The notes under the pieces are model-generated. The model worked only from the letters and a program-made list of their open reading frames with translations. It made no database searches and had not been told where the DNA came from. Both the position numbers and the translations under genes were made by a program. Below are positions 33,133 to 43,039 of a stretch of DNA of 64,000 nucleotides, piece by piece; position 1 is the first letter of the stretch; each line of letters begins with the position of its first letter. Source of the DNA: Thalassovita aquimarina (GTDB taxonomy: Bacteria; Pseudomonadota; Alphaproteobacteria; Rhodobacterales; Rhodobacteraceae); NCBI RefSeq assembly GCF_018219815.1, contig NZ_JADMKU010000015.1:1-64000 (forward strand). Direction: 5' to 3'.

Positions 33133-35262
33133 TCAGCCGCGCGCCTCGCGGATCAGGCGCAGGATATCCTCGGCCGCCTCGGGAATATTGGTCCCCGGCC
33201 CGAAGATCGCCTTCACGCCCGCCTTTTTCAGGAAATCGTAATCCTGCTGCGGGATGACGCCGCCACAGATCACGATGATGTCGCCGGCCTCCTTTTCCTC
33301 CAGCGCCTTGATCAGCTGCGGTGCCAGCGTCTTGTGCCCCGCCGCCTGGGACGAGATGCCCACAACGTGCACGTCGTTGTCCACCGCGTCCTGCGCCGCT
33401 TCGTCCGGGGTCTGGAACAGCGGCCCCACGTCGACGTCGAAGCCGATATCGGCAAAGGCCGTCGCGATCACCTTGGCGCCGCGGTCGTGCCCGTCCTGGC
33501 CCATCTTCACCACCAGCATGCGCGGGCGGCGGCCTTCTTCCGTGGCGAAATCTTCGACCGATTTCTGGATCTTGGCAAAGCCTTCATCGCCCTCGTACGC
33601 GGCGCCATAGACGCCCGCCAGGGTCTTCACCTCGGCGCGGTGACGGCCGAATTCCTTTTCCATTGCCATGCTGATTTCTCCGACACTGGCCCGGGCGCGG
33701 GCGGCTTCGACCGCCGCCTCGAGCAGGTTGCCGCCTTCCTTGGCGCGGCGGGTGAGTTCATCGAGCGCCGCCTGACACGCGGCCTCGTCCCGCTCGGCGC
33801 GGATTTTCTGCAGCCGGGCGATCTGGCTTTCCCGCACCTTGACGTTGTCGACGTCGAGGATGTCGATCGGGTCTTCCTTGTCCTTGCGGTACTTGTTCAC
33901 GCCGACGATCACTTCCTCGCCGCGGTCGATCATCGCCTGGCGGCGGGCAGCGGTTTCCTCGATCCTGAGCTTCGGCATGCCGCTGGCCACCGCCTTGGTC
34001 ATGCCGCCCATGTCCTCGACTTCCTGCATCAGCGCCCAGGCCTTGTCGGCCAGTTCCGCGGTCAGGCTTTCGACGTAATAGGACCCGGCCAGCGGATCGA
34101 CCACGTTGGTCACGCCGGTTTCTTCCTGCAGGATCAGCTGCGTGTTGCGCGCGATCCGGGCCGAAAAATCGGTGGGCAGCGCGATCGCTTCGTCAAGCGC
34201 GTTGGTGTGCAGACTTTGCGTGCCGCCCAGAACCGCGCTCATCGCCTCGTAGGCGGTGCGGATCACGTTGTTGTAGGGGTCCTGTTCCTGCAACGACACG
34301 CCCGAGGTCTGGCAGTGGGTACGCAGCATCTTGGATCGTTCGTTCTGCGCCCCGAATTCTGTCATCACCCGGTGCCACAGCAGGCGCGCGGCGCGCAGCT
34401 TGGCGGCTTCCATGAAGAAGTTCATGCCGATGGCGAAGAAGAAGGACAGACGCCCGGCGAATTTGTCCACGTCCATCCCGGCCTCGATCGCGGCGCGCAC
34501 GTATTCGCGCCCGTCGGCCAGCGTGTAGGCCAGTTCCTGCACCAGGTTCGCGCCCGCTTCCTGCATGTGATAGCCGGAAATCGAGATCGAGTTGAATTTC
34601 GGCATCTCGTTCGAGGTGTATTCGATGATGTCCGAAATGATCCGCATCGACGGTTCGGGCGGATAGATATAGGTGTTGCGGACCATGAATTCCTTCAGAA
34701 TGTCGTTCTGAATGGTGCCCGCCAGCAGCGCCTTGTCATGGCCCTGTTCTTCGCCCGTGACGATGAAGTTGGCGAGGATCGGGATTACCGCACCGTTCAT
34801 CGTCATCGACACCGACACCTTGTCCAACGGGATGCCGTCGAACAGGATCTTCATGTCCTCGACTGAATCGATGGCGACGCCCGCCTTGCCGACGTCCCCC
34901 ACGACGCGCGGGTGATCGGAATCATAGCCCCGGTGGGTGGCCAGGTCGAAGGCCACCGATACGCCCTGCTGACCGGCGGCGAGGTTGCGGCGGTAGAAGG
35001 CGTTGGATTCCTCGGCCGTCGAGAAACCGGCATATTGCCGGATGGTCCAGGGGCGGCCGGCATACATCGTGGCCTTCACCCCGCGGGTGAACGGGCCGAA
35101 GCCGGGCAGCGATCCCATGTGATCCAGATCGGAGGTGTCTTCTTCGGTGTAAAGCGGCTGAACCTCGATCCCTTCCAGGGTGTTCCAGTTCAGGTCCTCC
35201 AGCGGCCGGCCGCGGAGTTCCTTTTCCGCCAGCTTGCGCCAGTCATCCTTGCCTTGGCTCAT
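33133..35262 (-). CDS. mcm: Methylmalonyl-CoA mutase
   Basis: This adenosylcobalamin enzyme converts (R)-methylmalonyl-CoA to succinyl-CoA. The 709-aa single-chain protein carries the TIM-barrel substrate domain ([19 protein letters not shown], and [12 protein letters not shown]) and a C-terminal B12 domain with [13 protein letters not shown], whose His is the lower cobalt ligand. With pccA and pccB it completes propionyl-CoA assimilation. An epimerase gene was not recognised in the window. Confidence 0.97.
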   Translation of the reverse strand: MSQGKDDWRKLAEKELRGRPLEDLNWNTLEGIEVQPLYTEEDTSDLDHMGSLPGFGPFTRGVKATMYAGRPWTIRQYAGFSTAEESNAFYRRNLAAGQQGVSVAFDLATHRGYDSDHPRVVGDVGKAGVAIDSVEDMKILFDGIPLDKVSVSMTMNGAVIPILANFIVTGEEQGHDKALLAGTIQNDILKEFMVRNTYIYPPEPSMRIISDIIEYTSNEMPKFNSISISGYHMQEAGANLVQELAYTLADGREYVRAAIEAGMDVDKFAGRLSFFFAIGMNFFMEAAKLRAARLLWHRVMTEFGAQNERSKMLRTHCQTSGVSLQEQDPYNNVIRTAYEAMSAVLGGTQSLHTNALDEAIALPTDFSARIARNTQLILQEETGVTNVVDPLAGSYYVESLTAELADKAWALMQEVEDMGGMTKAVASGMPKLRIEETAARRQAMIDRGEEVIVGVNKYRKDKEDPIDILDVDNVKVRESQIARLQKIRAERDEAACQAALDELTRRAKEGGNLLEAAVEAARARASVGEISMAMEKEFGRHRAEVKTLAGVYGAAYEGDEGFAKIQKSVEDFATEEGRRPRMLVVKMGQDGHDRGAKVIATAFADIGFDVDVGPLFQTPDEAAQDAVDNDVHVVGISSQAAGHKTLAPQLIKALEEKEAGDIIVICGGVIPQQDYDFLKKAGVKAIFGPGTNIPEAAEDILRLIREARG

Positions 35263-35406
35263 GGGTTTGTCCTCTTGTCTGCGCGCCGCGCGGGGGCGGC
35301 ACCGTGGGGAGATTTGGCGTGGGTCCGGCGCTTCTGCGCGGCCCCCGTGAAATTGTCATTCGCATTCGGCGTCGGGATGCCTATATCTTGATCAACAGGA
35401 GGTCCC

Positions 35407-35850
35407 ATGATCACGCGAATGCTTGGAATTGCAGTATTTATCGCCCTGCCCGGCTGGGCCATGGCGGCCGACGCAACCCTGCCCGAAACGATCCCGGCCG
35501 AGAGCGGCGAGGTCACGCTGGAACAGTTCCTGTGGGTCAAGCGGCCCATCGTGGTGTTTGCCGACAGCCCCGCCGATCCGCGCTTCGTCGAACAGATGCG
35601 GTACCTGGCGGCGGATGCGCCCGGATTGGAGCTGCGCGACGTGGTCGTTCTGACCGACACCGATCCCAAGGGCAAAAGTGCGCTGCGCAAGGAATTGCGC
35701 CCGCGCGGTTTCATGCTGGCGCTGGTCGACAAGGACGGGCAGGTCAAGCTGCGCAAACCCGCCCCGTGGACGGTGCGCGAAATCACCCGCTCGATCGACA
35801 AGTGGCCGACCCGACAGCAGGAGATTCGCGAAGAGCTGGGCAAGGAATAG
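35407..35850 (+). CDS. DUF4174 exported protein
   Basis: This 147-aa protein has a Sec signal peptide (cleavage after AMA near residue 20) and the DUF4174 pattern: PIVVFADSPADPRF near 48-61 and RGFMLALVDKDGQVKLRKP near 100-118, a thioredoxin-like fold without CxxC. An AGGAGG lies seven bases before the ATG. The family has no assigned activity. It sits between mcm and pccA but on the opposite strand, so it is not part of their transcript. Confidence 0.83.
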   Translation: MITRMLGIAVFIALPGWAMAADATLPETIPAESGEVTLEQFLWVKRPIVVFADSPADPRFVEQMRYLAADAPGLELRDVVVLTDTDPKGKSALRKELRPRGFMLALVDKDGQVKLRKPAPWTVREITRSIDKWPTRQQEIREELGKE

Positions 35851-35940
35851 CCGTTCCGGCACGCCCCCCGCAGGGCGGGCGCTTCGCACCCTCCCCGCCG
35901 GGCCGGGCGCAGGATATGATCCGGAACGGCCATTATCCGA

Positions 35941-37989
35941 TCACTCGAACTCGATGATCACGTCGTCCACGGCGAGGCTGTCACCGGGGCCTGCGTTGAC
36001 CTTCTTGACCACCGCCTTCTTCTCGGCGCGCAGGATGTTTTCCATCTTCATCGCCTCAACGGTGCACAGCGCCTGGCCTTCCTGCACCTCGTCGCCTTCC
36101 GCCACGTCGATCTTCACGATCAGGCCGGGCATCGGGCACAGCAGCAGTTTCGAGGTGTCTGGGGGCAGTTTTTCCGGCATCAGCTTGGCCAGTTCGGCCT
36201 GACGCGGGGTGCGCACATGCACCTTCAGGTCGGCGCCGCGCGACCGGATGCGGAATCCGCCGGAGATCTTGCCGACCTTCAGCACCAGCCCTTCGTGACC
36301 GTCGAACGAAATCTCGGCCAGCTGATCGCCCGGGGTCCAGTCGCTGGCCACCCGCAGCGCGCTGCCGTCGTCGAATTTCACCGTCGATCCGTCGTGGTCG
36401 GCGTCGATGTGAACCGGGAATTCGTGCCCCTGCAACGTCACCACCCAATCGGTGCCGACACGGCGTTCGTGGTTGTCCATCCGGCCCGACACGCGGGTCC
36501 GGCGGATTTCCGCGACGCGATGCATGGCGGCAGCGGCGGCGGCGATCCGGCGCAGGGTGTCATTGGGCAGTTCGACACCTTCGAAGCCTTCGGGATATTC
36601 CTCGGCGATGAAGGCGGTGGTCATGTCGCCGGAAATGAATTTCGGGTGATCCATCACCGCCGACAGGAACGGCAGGTTGTGACCGATGCCTTCCACTTCG
36701 AACCCGTCCAGCGCGTTGCGCATCGCCTCGATCGCCTCGGCCCGGGTCGGGCCCCAGGTGCACAGCTTGGCGATCATCGGATCGTAATACATGCTGATTT
36801 CGCCGCCTTCATAGACGCCGGTATCGTTGCGCACCGCGTGGTCGCCGTTAGGCGCCTGGCCCTGCCATTTGCCATTGATCTGCAGCGGCCCGGCAGCGAT
36901 TTCCACCGGCGGACGGTAACGGGTCAGACGGCCGATCGAGGGCAGGAAGTTGCGATAGGGATCTTCGGCATAGAGACGGTTTTCGATCGCCCAGCCGGTC
37001 AGCTTCACATCGTCCTGGCTGATCGACAGCTTTTCGCCGGCGGCGACCCGGATCATCTGTTCCACCAGATCGACACCGGTGATCAGTTCCGTCACCGGGT
37101 GTTCCACCTGCAGGCGGGTGTTCATTTCGAGGAAGTAGAAGTTCTTTTCGCCGTCGACGATGAATTCCACCGTACCGGCGCTGGCATAGCCCACCGCCTG
37201 CGCCAGTGCCACGGCCTGTTCGCCCATCGCCTTGCGGGTGGCTTCGTCCAGGAACGGGCTGGGGGCCTCTTCGACGACCTTCTGGTTGCGGCGCTGGATC
37301 GAACATTCGCGTTCGCCCAGATAGATGCCGTTGCCATGGGAGTCGCACAGGACCTGAATCTCGATGTGGCGCGGCTGGGTCACGAATTTCTCGATGAAGA
37401 TACGGTCGTCGCCGAAGCTCGACGCCGCCTCGTTCTTCGAGCTCTGGAATCCTTCGCGGGCTTCCTCGTCGTTCCAGGCGATGCGCATGCCCTTGCCGCC
37501 GCCCCCGGCGGACGCCTTGATCATCACCGGGTAACCGATTTCGTTGGAAATCTTCACCGCCTCGTCGGCGTCCTCGATCAGGCCCATGTAGCCGGGAACA
37601 GTGGAAACGCCCGCTTCCTGGGCGATCTTCTTCGAGGTGATCTTGTCGCCCATCGCCTCGATCGCGCCGACCGGCGGTCCGACGAAGGCCACGCCCTCGG
37701 CGGCCAGCGCCTCGGCGAACTTGGAATTTTCCGACAGGAAGCCGTAACCGGGATGCACCGCCTTGGCGCCGGTGGCGCGGATCGCCTCCATCACCTTGTC
37801 GATGACGATATAGGACTGGTTCGCCGGCGGCGGGCCGATATGAACCGCTTCGTCCGCCATCTGGACATGCAGCGCCTGCTTGTCGGCATCCGAGTAGATC
37901 GCGACGGTCTGGATACCCATTTTGCGGGCGGTCTTGATCACCCGGCAGGCGATTTCGCCCCGGTTCGCAATCAGGATCTTATTGAACAT
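35941..37989 (-). CDS. pccA: Propionyl-CoA carboxylase alpha subunit (biotin carboxylase + BCCP)
   Basis: PccA carboxylates its own biotin using ATP and bicarbonate; PccB then transfers CO2 to propionyl-CoA. The ATG at 37989 (FNKILIANRGEIACR) gives 682 aa. An N-terminal biotin carboxylase domain has KASAGGGGKGMRIAW (ATP-grasp loop), a middle BT domain follows, and the C-terminal carrier domain has the biotin lysine K648 in VEAMKMEN. The frame is open up to 38508, but that extension crosses the terminator and the lipoprotein gene and is not used. Confidence 0.96.
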   Translation of the reverse strand: MFNKILIANRGEIACRVIKTARKMGIQTVAIYSDADKQALHVQMADEAVHIGPPPANQSYIVIDKVMEAIRATGAKAVHPGYGFLSENSKFAEALAAEGVAFVGPPVGAIEAMGDKITSKKIAQEAGVSTVPGYMGLIEDADEAVKISNEIGYPVMIKASAGGGGKGMRIAWNDEEAREGFQSSKNEAASSFGDDRIFIEKFVTQPRHIEIQVLCDSHGNGIYLGERECSIQRRNQKVVEEAPSPFLDEATRKAMGEQAVALAQAVGYASAGTVEFIVDGEKNFYFLEMNTRLQVEHPVTELITGVDLVEQMIRVAAGEKLSISQDDVKLTGWAIENRLYAEDPYRNFLPSIGRLTRYRPPVEIAAGPLQINGKWQGQAPNGDHAVRNDTGVYEGGEISMYYDPMIAKLCTWGPTRAEAIEAMRNALDGFEVEGIGHNLPFLSAVMDHPKFISGDMTTAFIAEEYPEGFEGVELPNDTLRRIAAAAAAMHRVAEIRRTRVSGRMDNHERRVGTDWVVTLQGHEFPVHIDADHDGSTVKFDDGSALRVASDWTPGDQLAEISFDGHEGLVLKVGKISGGFRIRSRGADLKVHVRTPRQAELAKLMPEKLPPDTSKLLLCPMPGLIVKIDVAEGDEVQEGQALCTVEAMKMENILRAEKKAVVKKVNAGPGDSLAVDDVIIEFE

Positions 37990-38049
37990 GTGTCGTCCCT
38001 TCCGGTTCTTGGCCACCGGGGACCGACCCCGGGGCAATGGCAACAAAAA

Positions 38050-38078
38050 CCCCACCACGGCACGCGGCCGTGATGGGG
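38050..38078 (-). terminator. Terminator between the small lipoprotein gene and pccA
   Basis: CCCCA-C-CACGGC pairs with GCCGTG-A-TGGGG around a 4-5-nt loop. On the minus strand it is followed by GTTTTTGTTG. It stands after the lipoprotein gene and 61 bp before the pccA ATG, so pccA needs its own promoter in this short spacer or depends on read-through. Confidence 0.8.
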
Positions 38079-38117
38079 TGTAAAATTTCGATCGGCGCGA
38101 TAGCCGAGGATGCGCGC

Positions 38118-38324
38118 TTAGTTGCAGCGCGATGGGTATTGCCGGCAATAAGCGACATTGGCCGCCGCGCCAACAAGCGCGCCACCGAGAAGATTGCCGT
38201 TGACGACAGCCGCGCCCGCAGCACCCGTCCCTGCCCCGAAGAGCGCTTGTTGTTCGAACGTGTCGCCGCAGGCTGCAAGTCCGCCGCAGGCAATGAGGGT
38301 AAGGATCCAGTTTCTGGCTCGCAT
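38118..38324 (-). CDS. Small glycine-zipper lipoprotein
   Basis: This 68-aa protein has a lipoprotein signal peptide (lipobox GLAAC, Cys near residue 19), so the mature form is about 50 aa. The middle is a glycine/alanine-rich segment FGAGTGAAGAAVVNGNLLGG with G-x3-G spacing typical of glycine-zipper lipoproteins that insert into membranes. The last part has two Cys (AYCRQYPSRCN) that could form a disulfide. It lies upstream of pccA and is followed by a strong terminator. Confidence 0.8.
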   Translation of the reverse strand: MRARNWILTLIACGGLAACGDTFEQQALFGAGTGAAGAAVVNGNLLGGALVGAAANVAYCRQYPSRCN

Positions 38325-38679
38325 ATCGGTTGGCTTTCTTTCTTCGATGCTGTTTTCGGCAGCAATCTGACCAAGCCGCGCGATGAATCCAAGTCGCGGT
38401 TCGCAAAATGCGAAATTTGCGCAAATCCTTGCTTATTAAGCGTTTTTCCGCCGATGCCCCGGCGCAAAAAAATGGACGGTCGGCCGGGGACATGGCCGAT
38501 CCGCCCAAAAGGGGAAGGGGTATGGTTCAGAACATCAGCACCGGCCCACGCATCGGGAAACGGCGCTGCGGGGACCAGCGTGGCGCAACCGCTGCACGAC
38601 GCCAAGCGGTCAATCGGGACGCCGGCAAAATCAGCCGGTTCCCGCTCAACTTGAATAGCGTTGTGCAACTTCATGCCGA
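38325..38679. promoter_or_regulatory. Non-coding spacer with PccR-like palindromes
   Basis: No convincing gene is seen in this 355-bp stretch; the open frames lack the strong G/C third-position bias of neighbours. It contains TTCGCA-AAA-TGCGAA (38400-38414) and the 10-bp palindrome TTTGCGCAAA (38416-38425), relatives of the TTTGCAAA sites before pccB and pccR. They are 76-101 bp upstream of the lipoprotein gene that precedes pccA. PccR control is an inference. Confidence 0.45.
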
Positions 38680-39027
38680 TCACTCCTCGAACGCTTCGGG
38701 GAACGATGCCCGCGCCGCCGCTTCGTCGATGACCAGCAGCGCCTCGTAGCTGGCGGAATCGAACGGATCCTCGGCCGCGATCACCTCGCGGCCGAACAGC
38801 CAGCTCAGCCGCCCGGCATCGAGGTTGCCGCGCTCGAAAGGCTGATCGCCAAAATGTTCCCACAGCGCCTTCATGAAGGTGGCATCGACCTGCCGGTCCA
38901 CCGACTTACGGTCGCGAAACCGTTCGCGGCGGGTCAGCGGCGTCACCCCCTTGGGGTTGGCGCGGCGGATGGTGAATTGATAATCGGTGCCGGGCATCCG
39001 GCCCGGGAAGCCGCGATGTTTCAGCAT
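38680..39027 (-). CDS. Conserved-type hypothetical protein in the pcc locus
   Basis: This 115-aa soluble, charged protein has no signal peptide or membrane helix. The ATG at 39027 (MLKHRGFPGRMPG) has GGAG seven bases upstream; the ATG at 39039 is the alternative. Features are PLTRRERFRDRKSVDRQVDA and a C-terminal acidic helix. No family is recognised. It is the third of the small genes downstream of pccB on the same strand. The function is unknown. Confidence 0.75.
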   Translation of the reverse strand: MLKHRGFPGRMPGTDYQFTIRRANPKGVTPLTRRERFRDRKSVDRQVDATFMKALWEHFGDQPFERGNLDAGRLSWLFGREVIAAEDPFDSASYEALLVIDEAAARASFPEAFEE

Positions 39028-39205
39028 GATGCGCTCCATTCGTGTCTGCAGGCGCACGGGCGGGCCGGAACGGGCCGGATCGCCGGTTCCCGTGCCGCCA
39101 AACCGGCGCGCCGGTTATGTGGGGTCGCCGGTATAGACCGGCCCAGCCGGAATGTCGCCGACTTCCTGCGGCGCTGCGGGAAATTTGCGGCAGCGTGCGG
39201 GGACA

Positions 39206-39619
39206 TCAGAAAGCCTCCCAGATGCAGCGGTCGTTTTCGATGCTGAACGCTTCGAAATACTGGACGATATCGGGCGCAGAGGTGCCGAACTCCAGCGCCT
39301 GCGACGACATCGAGATCACCACCTGCGAAATGGTTTCCTCCACCTCCCCAAGCAGCGGCAGCGCATATTCGGCGCACAGATGGGCGAAATCGGGCTCCAC
39401 CCGGTCGAACCCCACCCCGTCAGCCAGTTCCGGCACGACAAAGCGGAACCGCGCCCAGGCGGTGCCGTCGGGCCGGGCCTCGATGAACTGGTCCAGCGGT
39501 TCCAGATGCAATCCTGAGGGCACGGCGGTCAGGGCCTCCTCTTGTCCTACCGCCGTGGCCGCGCCGGCCCAGATCAGGGCTGCCCCATACGCGGCGAATT
39601 TCGTGACCGGCTTACCCAT
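39206..39619 (-). CDS. Exported hypothetical protein in the pcc locus
   Basis: This 137-aa protein has a signal-peptide-like start (TKFAAYGAALIWAGAATAVG) and a mature part with FVVPELADGVGFDRVEPDF and FSIENDRCIWEAF. The start at 39619 overlaps the upstream gene by 8 bp, so both are translated together. No enzymatic motif is visible. It resembles a family restricted to Rhodobacteraceae, but I cannot name it with certainty. The role is unknown. Confidence 0.75.
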   Translation of the reverse strand: MGKPVTKFAAYGAALIWAGAATAVGQEEALTAVPSGLHLEPLDQFIEARPDGTAWARFRFVVPELADGVGFDRVEPDFAHLCAEYALPLLGEVEETISQVVISMSSQALEFGTSAPDIVQYFEAFSIENDRCIWEAF

Positions 39620-39962
39620 GGCGCCCCCCGTCCGCATGGGCGATCCAGCGGGCGCGATGCGCCGGGTCCTGCAGCAATGCCGCCACCGTGTCGCTGGCCC
39701 GTTGCCGGGGGAAATTGCCATCGACCTGTCCGCCCGCGCGCACCTGCACGCCGTCACCGGTGATTTCGACGCGGACCACCGGGGCAAAGCCCCTGAGCGA
39801 TTGCAGCGCGCGCCACATGTCCTGCCGGATCTGCCGCGCCAGCCGCAACCGCCCGACGCGCGGAAAGGCCGCTTCGGCGCCGAAGTCGAAGCGCGCGGGC
39901 AAACGGCGGGCCAGCGTCAGCGCCCCGTCTTCGCGCAGGATATGCCAGGCTGGGCGCGTCAT
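39612..39962 (-). CDS. Hypothetical protein downstream of pccB
   Basis: This 116-aa, strongly basic soluble protein begins TRPAWHILREDGALTLARRL. It has RLRLARQIRQDMWRALQSLR in the middle and PVVRVEITGDGVQVRAGGQV after that, a helix-then-beta pattern. No domain is recognised. It overlaps the next small gene by 8 bp and starts 75 bp after the pccB stop, so it is likely part of the pccB transcript. Confidence 0.75.
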   Translation of the reverse strand: MTRPAWHILREDGALTLARRLPARFDFGAEAAFPRVGRLRLARQIRQDMWRALQSLRGFAPVVRVEITGDGVQVRAGGQVDGNFPRQRASDTVAALLQDPAHRARWIAHADGGRHG

Positions 39963-40037
39963 GAACGCGCCTTTCGCCGGGCAATGCGCATGGCGGCTTG
40001 GCCATCAGGATATGCGGACACCAGCAGCACGACGCCC

Positions 40038-41570
40038 TTACAACGGAATGTTGTCGTGCTTCTTCCACGGGTTGCTGAGCTTCTTGTTGCGAAGCGAAGC
40101 AAAGGCCCGGGACACGCGGCGACGGGTCGAATGCGGCTGGATCACCTCGTCGATGAAGCCGCGTTCGGCGGCGACGAAGGGATTGGCGAAACGATCTTCG
40201 TAATCCTTGGTATGCGCCGCGATCTTGTCGGCATCGCCCAGATCCGCGCGGTGGATGATCTCGGTCGCGCCCTTGGCGCCCATCACCGCGATTTCGGCGG
40301 TCGGCCAGGCATAGTTGAAATCGCCGCGCAGGTGCTTGGACGCCATCACGTCATAGGCGCCGCCATAGGCCTTGCGGGTGATCACGGTGACCTTGGGCAC
40401 GGTGGCTTCGCCATAGGCGAACAGCAGCTTCGCGCCGTGCTTGATGACGCCGCCGTATTCCTGGGAGGTCCCCGGCAGGAAGCCCGGAACGTCGACCAGG
40501 GTCAGGATCGGGATTTCGAACGCGTCGCAGAAGCGCACGAAGCGGGCCGCCTTGCGCGACGAGTCGATGTCGAGGCAGCCTGCCAGCACCATCGGCTGGT
40601 TCGCCACCACGCCCACGGTCTGGCCTTCCAGCCGGATGAAACCGGTGATGATGTTCTTGGCGAAATCTTCCTGGATCTCGTAGAAATCGCCCTCGTCCGC
40701 GACCTTGTGGATCAGTTCCTTCATGTCATAGGGCGTGTTGGGATTTTCCGGGATCAGCGTGTCGAGGCTGATCTCGACCCGGCCAGGTTCGTCGAAGAAC
40801 GGGCGCACGGGCGGTTTTTCGCGGTTGTTCAGCGGCAGGAAATCGACCAGCCGGCGAACCTCGGCCAGCGCCTCGACGTCGTTTTCAAAGGCGCCGTCGG
40901 CGACCGAGGATTTCTTGGTATGGGTCGATGCGCCGCCCAGTTCCTCGGCCGTGACCTGTTCGTTGGTCACGGTTTTCACCACGTCGGGGCCAGTGACGAA
41001 CATGTAGGAACTGTCTTTGACCATGAAGATGAAATCGGTCATCGCGGGGGAATAGACCGCGCCGCCTGCGCAGGGCCCCATGATGACGGAGATTTGCGGC
41101 ACCACGCCCGAGGCCATGATGTTGCGCTGGAACACTTCGGCGTAACCGGCGAGCGAGGCCACCCCTTCCTGGATCCGGGCGCCGCCCGAATCGTTCAGAC
41201 CGATCACCGGGGCGCCGTTTTGCACCGCCATATCCATGATCTTGCAAATCTTTTCGGCATGGGTTTCCGACAGCGATCCGCCGAAGACGGTGAAGTCCTG
41301 ACTGAACACATAGACCATGCGGCCGTTGATCGTGCCCCAGCCAGTGATCACGCCGTCGCCCGCGGGCTTTTCCTGCTCCATGCCAAAATCGGTGCAGCGA
41401 TGCGCCTTGAACATGTCGAATTCTTCGAAACTGTCCTCGTCGAGCAGAAGCTCGATCCGTTCGCGCGCGGTCAGTTTGCCCTTCTTGTGCTGGCTGTCGA
41501 TACGGCGCTGACCGCCACCCAGACGGGCGGCTGCGCGGCGTTCTTCCAATTCCTGGAGAATATCTTTCAT
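40038..41570 (-). CDS. pccB: Propionyl-CoA carboxylase beta subunit
   Basis: This carboxyltransferase subunit moves CO2 from PccA-biotin to propionyl-CoA. The 510-aa length is standard. Crotonase-type acyl-CoA and biotin sites are visible: [14 protein letters not shown] and [12 protein letters not shown] in the N-domain, and [22 protein letters not shown] in part (DVPGFLPG, near residue 400) in the C-domain. The ATG at 41570 has AGAGG upstream. TTTGCAAA-type sites lie 70-110 bp upstream, matching PccR control described in Rhodobacter sphaeroides. Confidence 0.97.
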   Translation of the reverse strand: MKDILQELEERRAAARLGGGQRRIDSQHKKGKLTARERIELLLDEDSFEEFDMFKAHRCTDFGMEQEKPAGDGVITGWGTINGRMVYVFSQDFTVFGGSLSETHAEKICKIMDMAVQNGAPVIGLNDSGGARIQEGVASLAGYAEVFQRNIMASGVVPQISVIMGPCAGGAVYSPAMTDFIFMVKDSSYMFVTGPDVVKTVTNEQVTAEELGGASTHTKKSSVADGAFENDVEALAEVRRLVDFLPLNNREKPPVRPFFDEPGRVEISLDTLIPENPNTPYDMKELIHKVADEGDFYEIQEDFAKNIITGFIRLEGQTVGVVANQPMVLAGCLDIDSSRKAARFVRFCDAFEIPILTLVDVPGFLPGTSQEYGGVIKHGAKLLFAYGEATVPKVTVITRKAYGGAYDVMASKHLRGDFNYAWPTAEIAVMGAKGATEIIHRADLGDADKIAAHTKDYEDRFANPFVAAERGFIDEVIQPHSTRRRVSRAFASLRNKKLSNPWKKHDNIPL

Positions 41571-41638
41571 GGCAGACCTCTTATGATTTGGGCTAGGTAT
41601 AGGCATTCGGGGGCATGTCTCAAAGCAAAATCCGGCAA

Positions 41639-41680
41639 ATTTGCAAATACTTGGCAGCACACCGAATGCTAATTGCAAAC
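41639..41680. promoter_or_regulatory. Putative PccR operator before pccB
   Basis: The exact palindrome TTTGCAAA lies at 41640-41647 within GCAAATTTGCAAAT, and a second half-site TTGCAAAC lies at 41673-41680. The 182-bp spacer is shared with the divergent Bcr/CflA gene. The motif matches, as I recall it, the TTTGCAAA-type site bound by R. sphaeroides PccR. Confidence 0.6.
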
Positions 41681-41752
41681 CAGCAAACTAACGCTACGTA
41701 AACAAATCGACGTCGCTGGACACTGGGTGTCATCGCCACATAACTTTCATCC

Positions 41753-42967
41753 ATGACGAGAACGACGAATGTTCGGTTCCTGGACCGTAGCACAGCACCA
41801 CACATCGCGACCCTGATTCTCCTGGCCGGCATGTCTGCCCTGGCTATGAATATCTTTCTGCCCTCGCTTCCGGGCATGGCCGAGTATTTCGACGTCGAAT
41901 ACTCGGTGATGCAGCTTTCGGTGGCGCTCTATCTCGCGATCAACGCGTCGCTGCAGATTTTCGTCGGCCCGCTTTCCGACAAGTACGGCCGCCGCCCCAT
42001 CGTGCTGTGGGGCACGGGGCTGTTCTGCCTCGCCACGCTGGGCTGCCTGCTGTCGACCAGCGGCGTCATGTTCCTTGTGTTCCGCATGCTGCAGGCAGTG
42101 ATCGCGGTGGCGATCGTGCTGTCGCGCGCGGTGGTGCGCGACATGTTCCCGGCGGAAAAGGCCGCCTCGATGATGGGCTATGTCACCATGGGCATGTCCT
42201 TGGTGCCGATGCTGGGCCCGGCGCTTGGCGGCTACCTTGAAACGCTGTTCAGCTGGAAGGCGTCCTTCGTCCTGCTGCTGGGCTGCGGCATGACGCTGTT
42301 CGTTCTGGTTTGGCTGGACCTTGGCGAAACGGCGCAGAAAAGCGGCAACACGATCGGTCAGCAGTTCCGCGAATATCCCGAATTGCTGACCTCACCGCGG
42401 TTCTGGGGCTATTGCCTGGCCGCGGCGCTGAATGCCGGTGCGTTCTTTGCCTATCTCGGCGGCGGGCCGTTCGTGGGCACCGAGGTGTTCCACCTGACAC
42501 CGGAAAAACTGGGCCTTTATTTCGCCGCGCCCGGATTGGGTTATTTTGCCGGTAATTTCGTTTCCGGCCGGTTTTCCGCCCGTATCGGCATCAACCCGAT
42601 GGTCTTGCGCGGCACGATGATCACCTCGGCCGGGCTGATCGCGTCACTGCTGATCAATCTGGCCGGGTTCCATCACCCGGTGCTGTTCTACGGCACCATG
42701 GTCTTTGTCGGCCTCGGAAACGGTATGACGATCCCCAATGCCACCTCAGGGATGCTGTCGGTGCGGCCACACCTGGCCGGCACCGCTTCGGGTCTGGGCG
42801 GCACGATGATGATCGGCGGCGGCGCCGCATTGTCGGCGCTTGCCGGGGTGCTGCTGGTGCCGGGATCGACCGAGATTCCGCTGATCGGGCTGATGGCCAC
42901 GACATCGATCGCATCGATCCTGTGCATCAGCCTGGTGATCCGGCGCGAACGGCTGGTGGGAATCTGA
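41753..42967 (+). CDS. Bcr/CflA-family MFS exporter
   Basis: This 404-aa major-facilitator protein has twelve predicted helices. The start helix TLILLAGMSALAMNIFLPSL and the motif GPLSDKYGRRPIVLWG between helices 2 and 3 are diagnostic of the Bcr/CflA drug-resistance group. It probably exports drugs or small organic molecules by proton antiport. It is divergent from pccB and just upstream of pccR, so it may belong to the PccR regulon, but no substrate can be assigned. Confidence 0.9.
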   Translation: MTRTTNVRFLDRSTAPHIATLILLAGMSALAMNIFLPSLPGMAEYFDVEYSVMQLSVALYLAINASLQIFVGPLSDKYGRRPIVLWGTGLFCLATLGCLLSTSGVMFLVFRMLQAVIAVAIVLSRAVVRDMFPAEKAASMMGYVTMGMSLVPMLGPALGGYLETLFSWKASFVLLLGCGMTLFVLVWLDLGETAQKSGNTIGQQFREYPELLTSPRFWGYCLAAALNAGAFFAYLGGGPFVGTEVFHLTPEKLGLYFAAPGLGYFAGNFVSGRFSARIGINPMVLRGTMITSAGLIASLLINLAGFHHPVLFYGTMVFVGLGNGMTIPNATSGMLSVRPHLAGTASGLGGTMMIGGGAALSALAGVLLVPGSTEIPLIGLMATTSIASILCISLVIRRERLVGI

Positions 42968-42984
42968 CCCCTTGCGCCCGCGGA

Positions 42985-43016
42985 TTTGCAAACTTACGAT
43001 TCAGGAATCGCAAACC
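42985..43016. promoter_or_regulatory. Putative PccR autoregulatory site
   Basis: TTTGCAAAC at 42985-42993 and TCGCAAACC at 43008-43016 are spaced by about two helical turns (23 bp start to start), 24-55 bp upstream of the pccR ATG. They are the same half-site type as before pccB. Confidence 0.5.
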
Positions 43017-43039
43017 TGTAAACCCATCCGGTCCGCATC

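Noticed and set aside
35941-38508. 855-aa extended reading of pccA
   Set aside because: The extra 173 residues cross a terminator and the small lipoprotein gene and are unlike carboxylases. The start at 37989 matches the family N-terminus.
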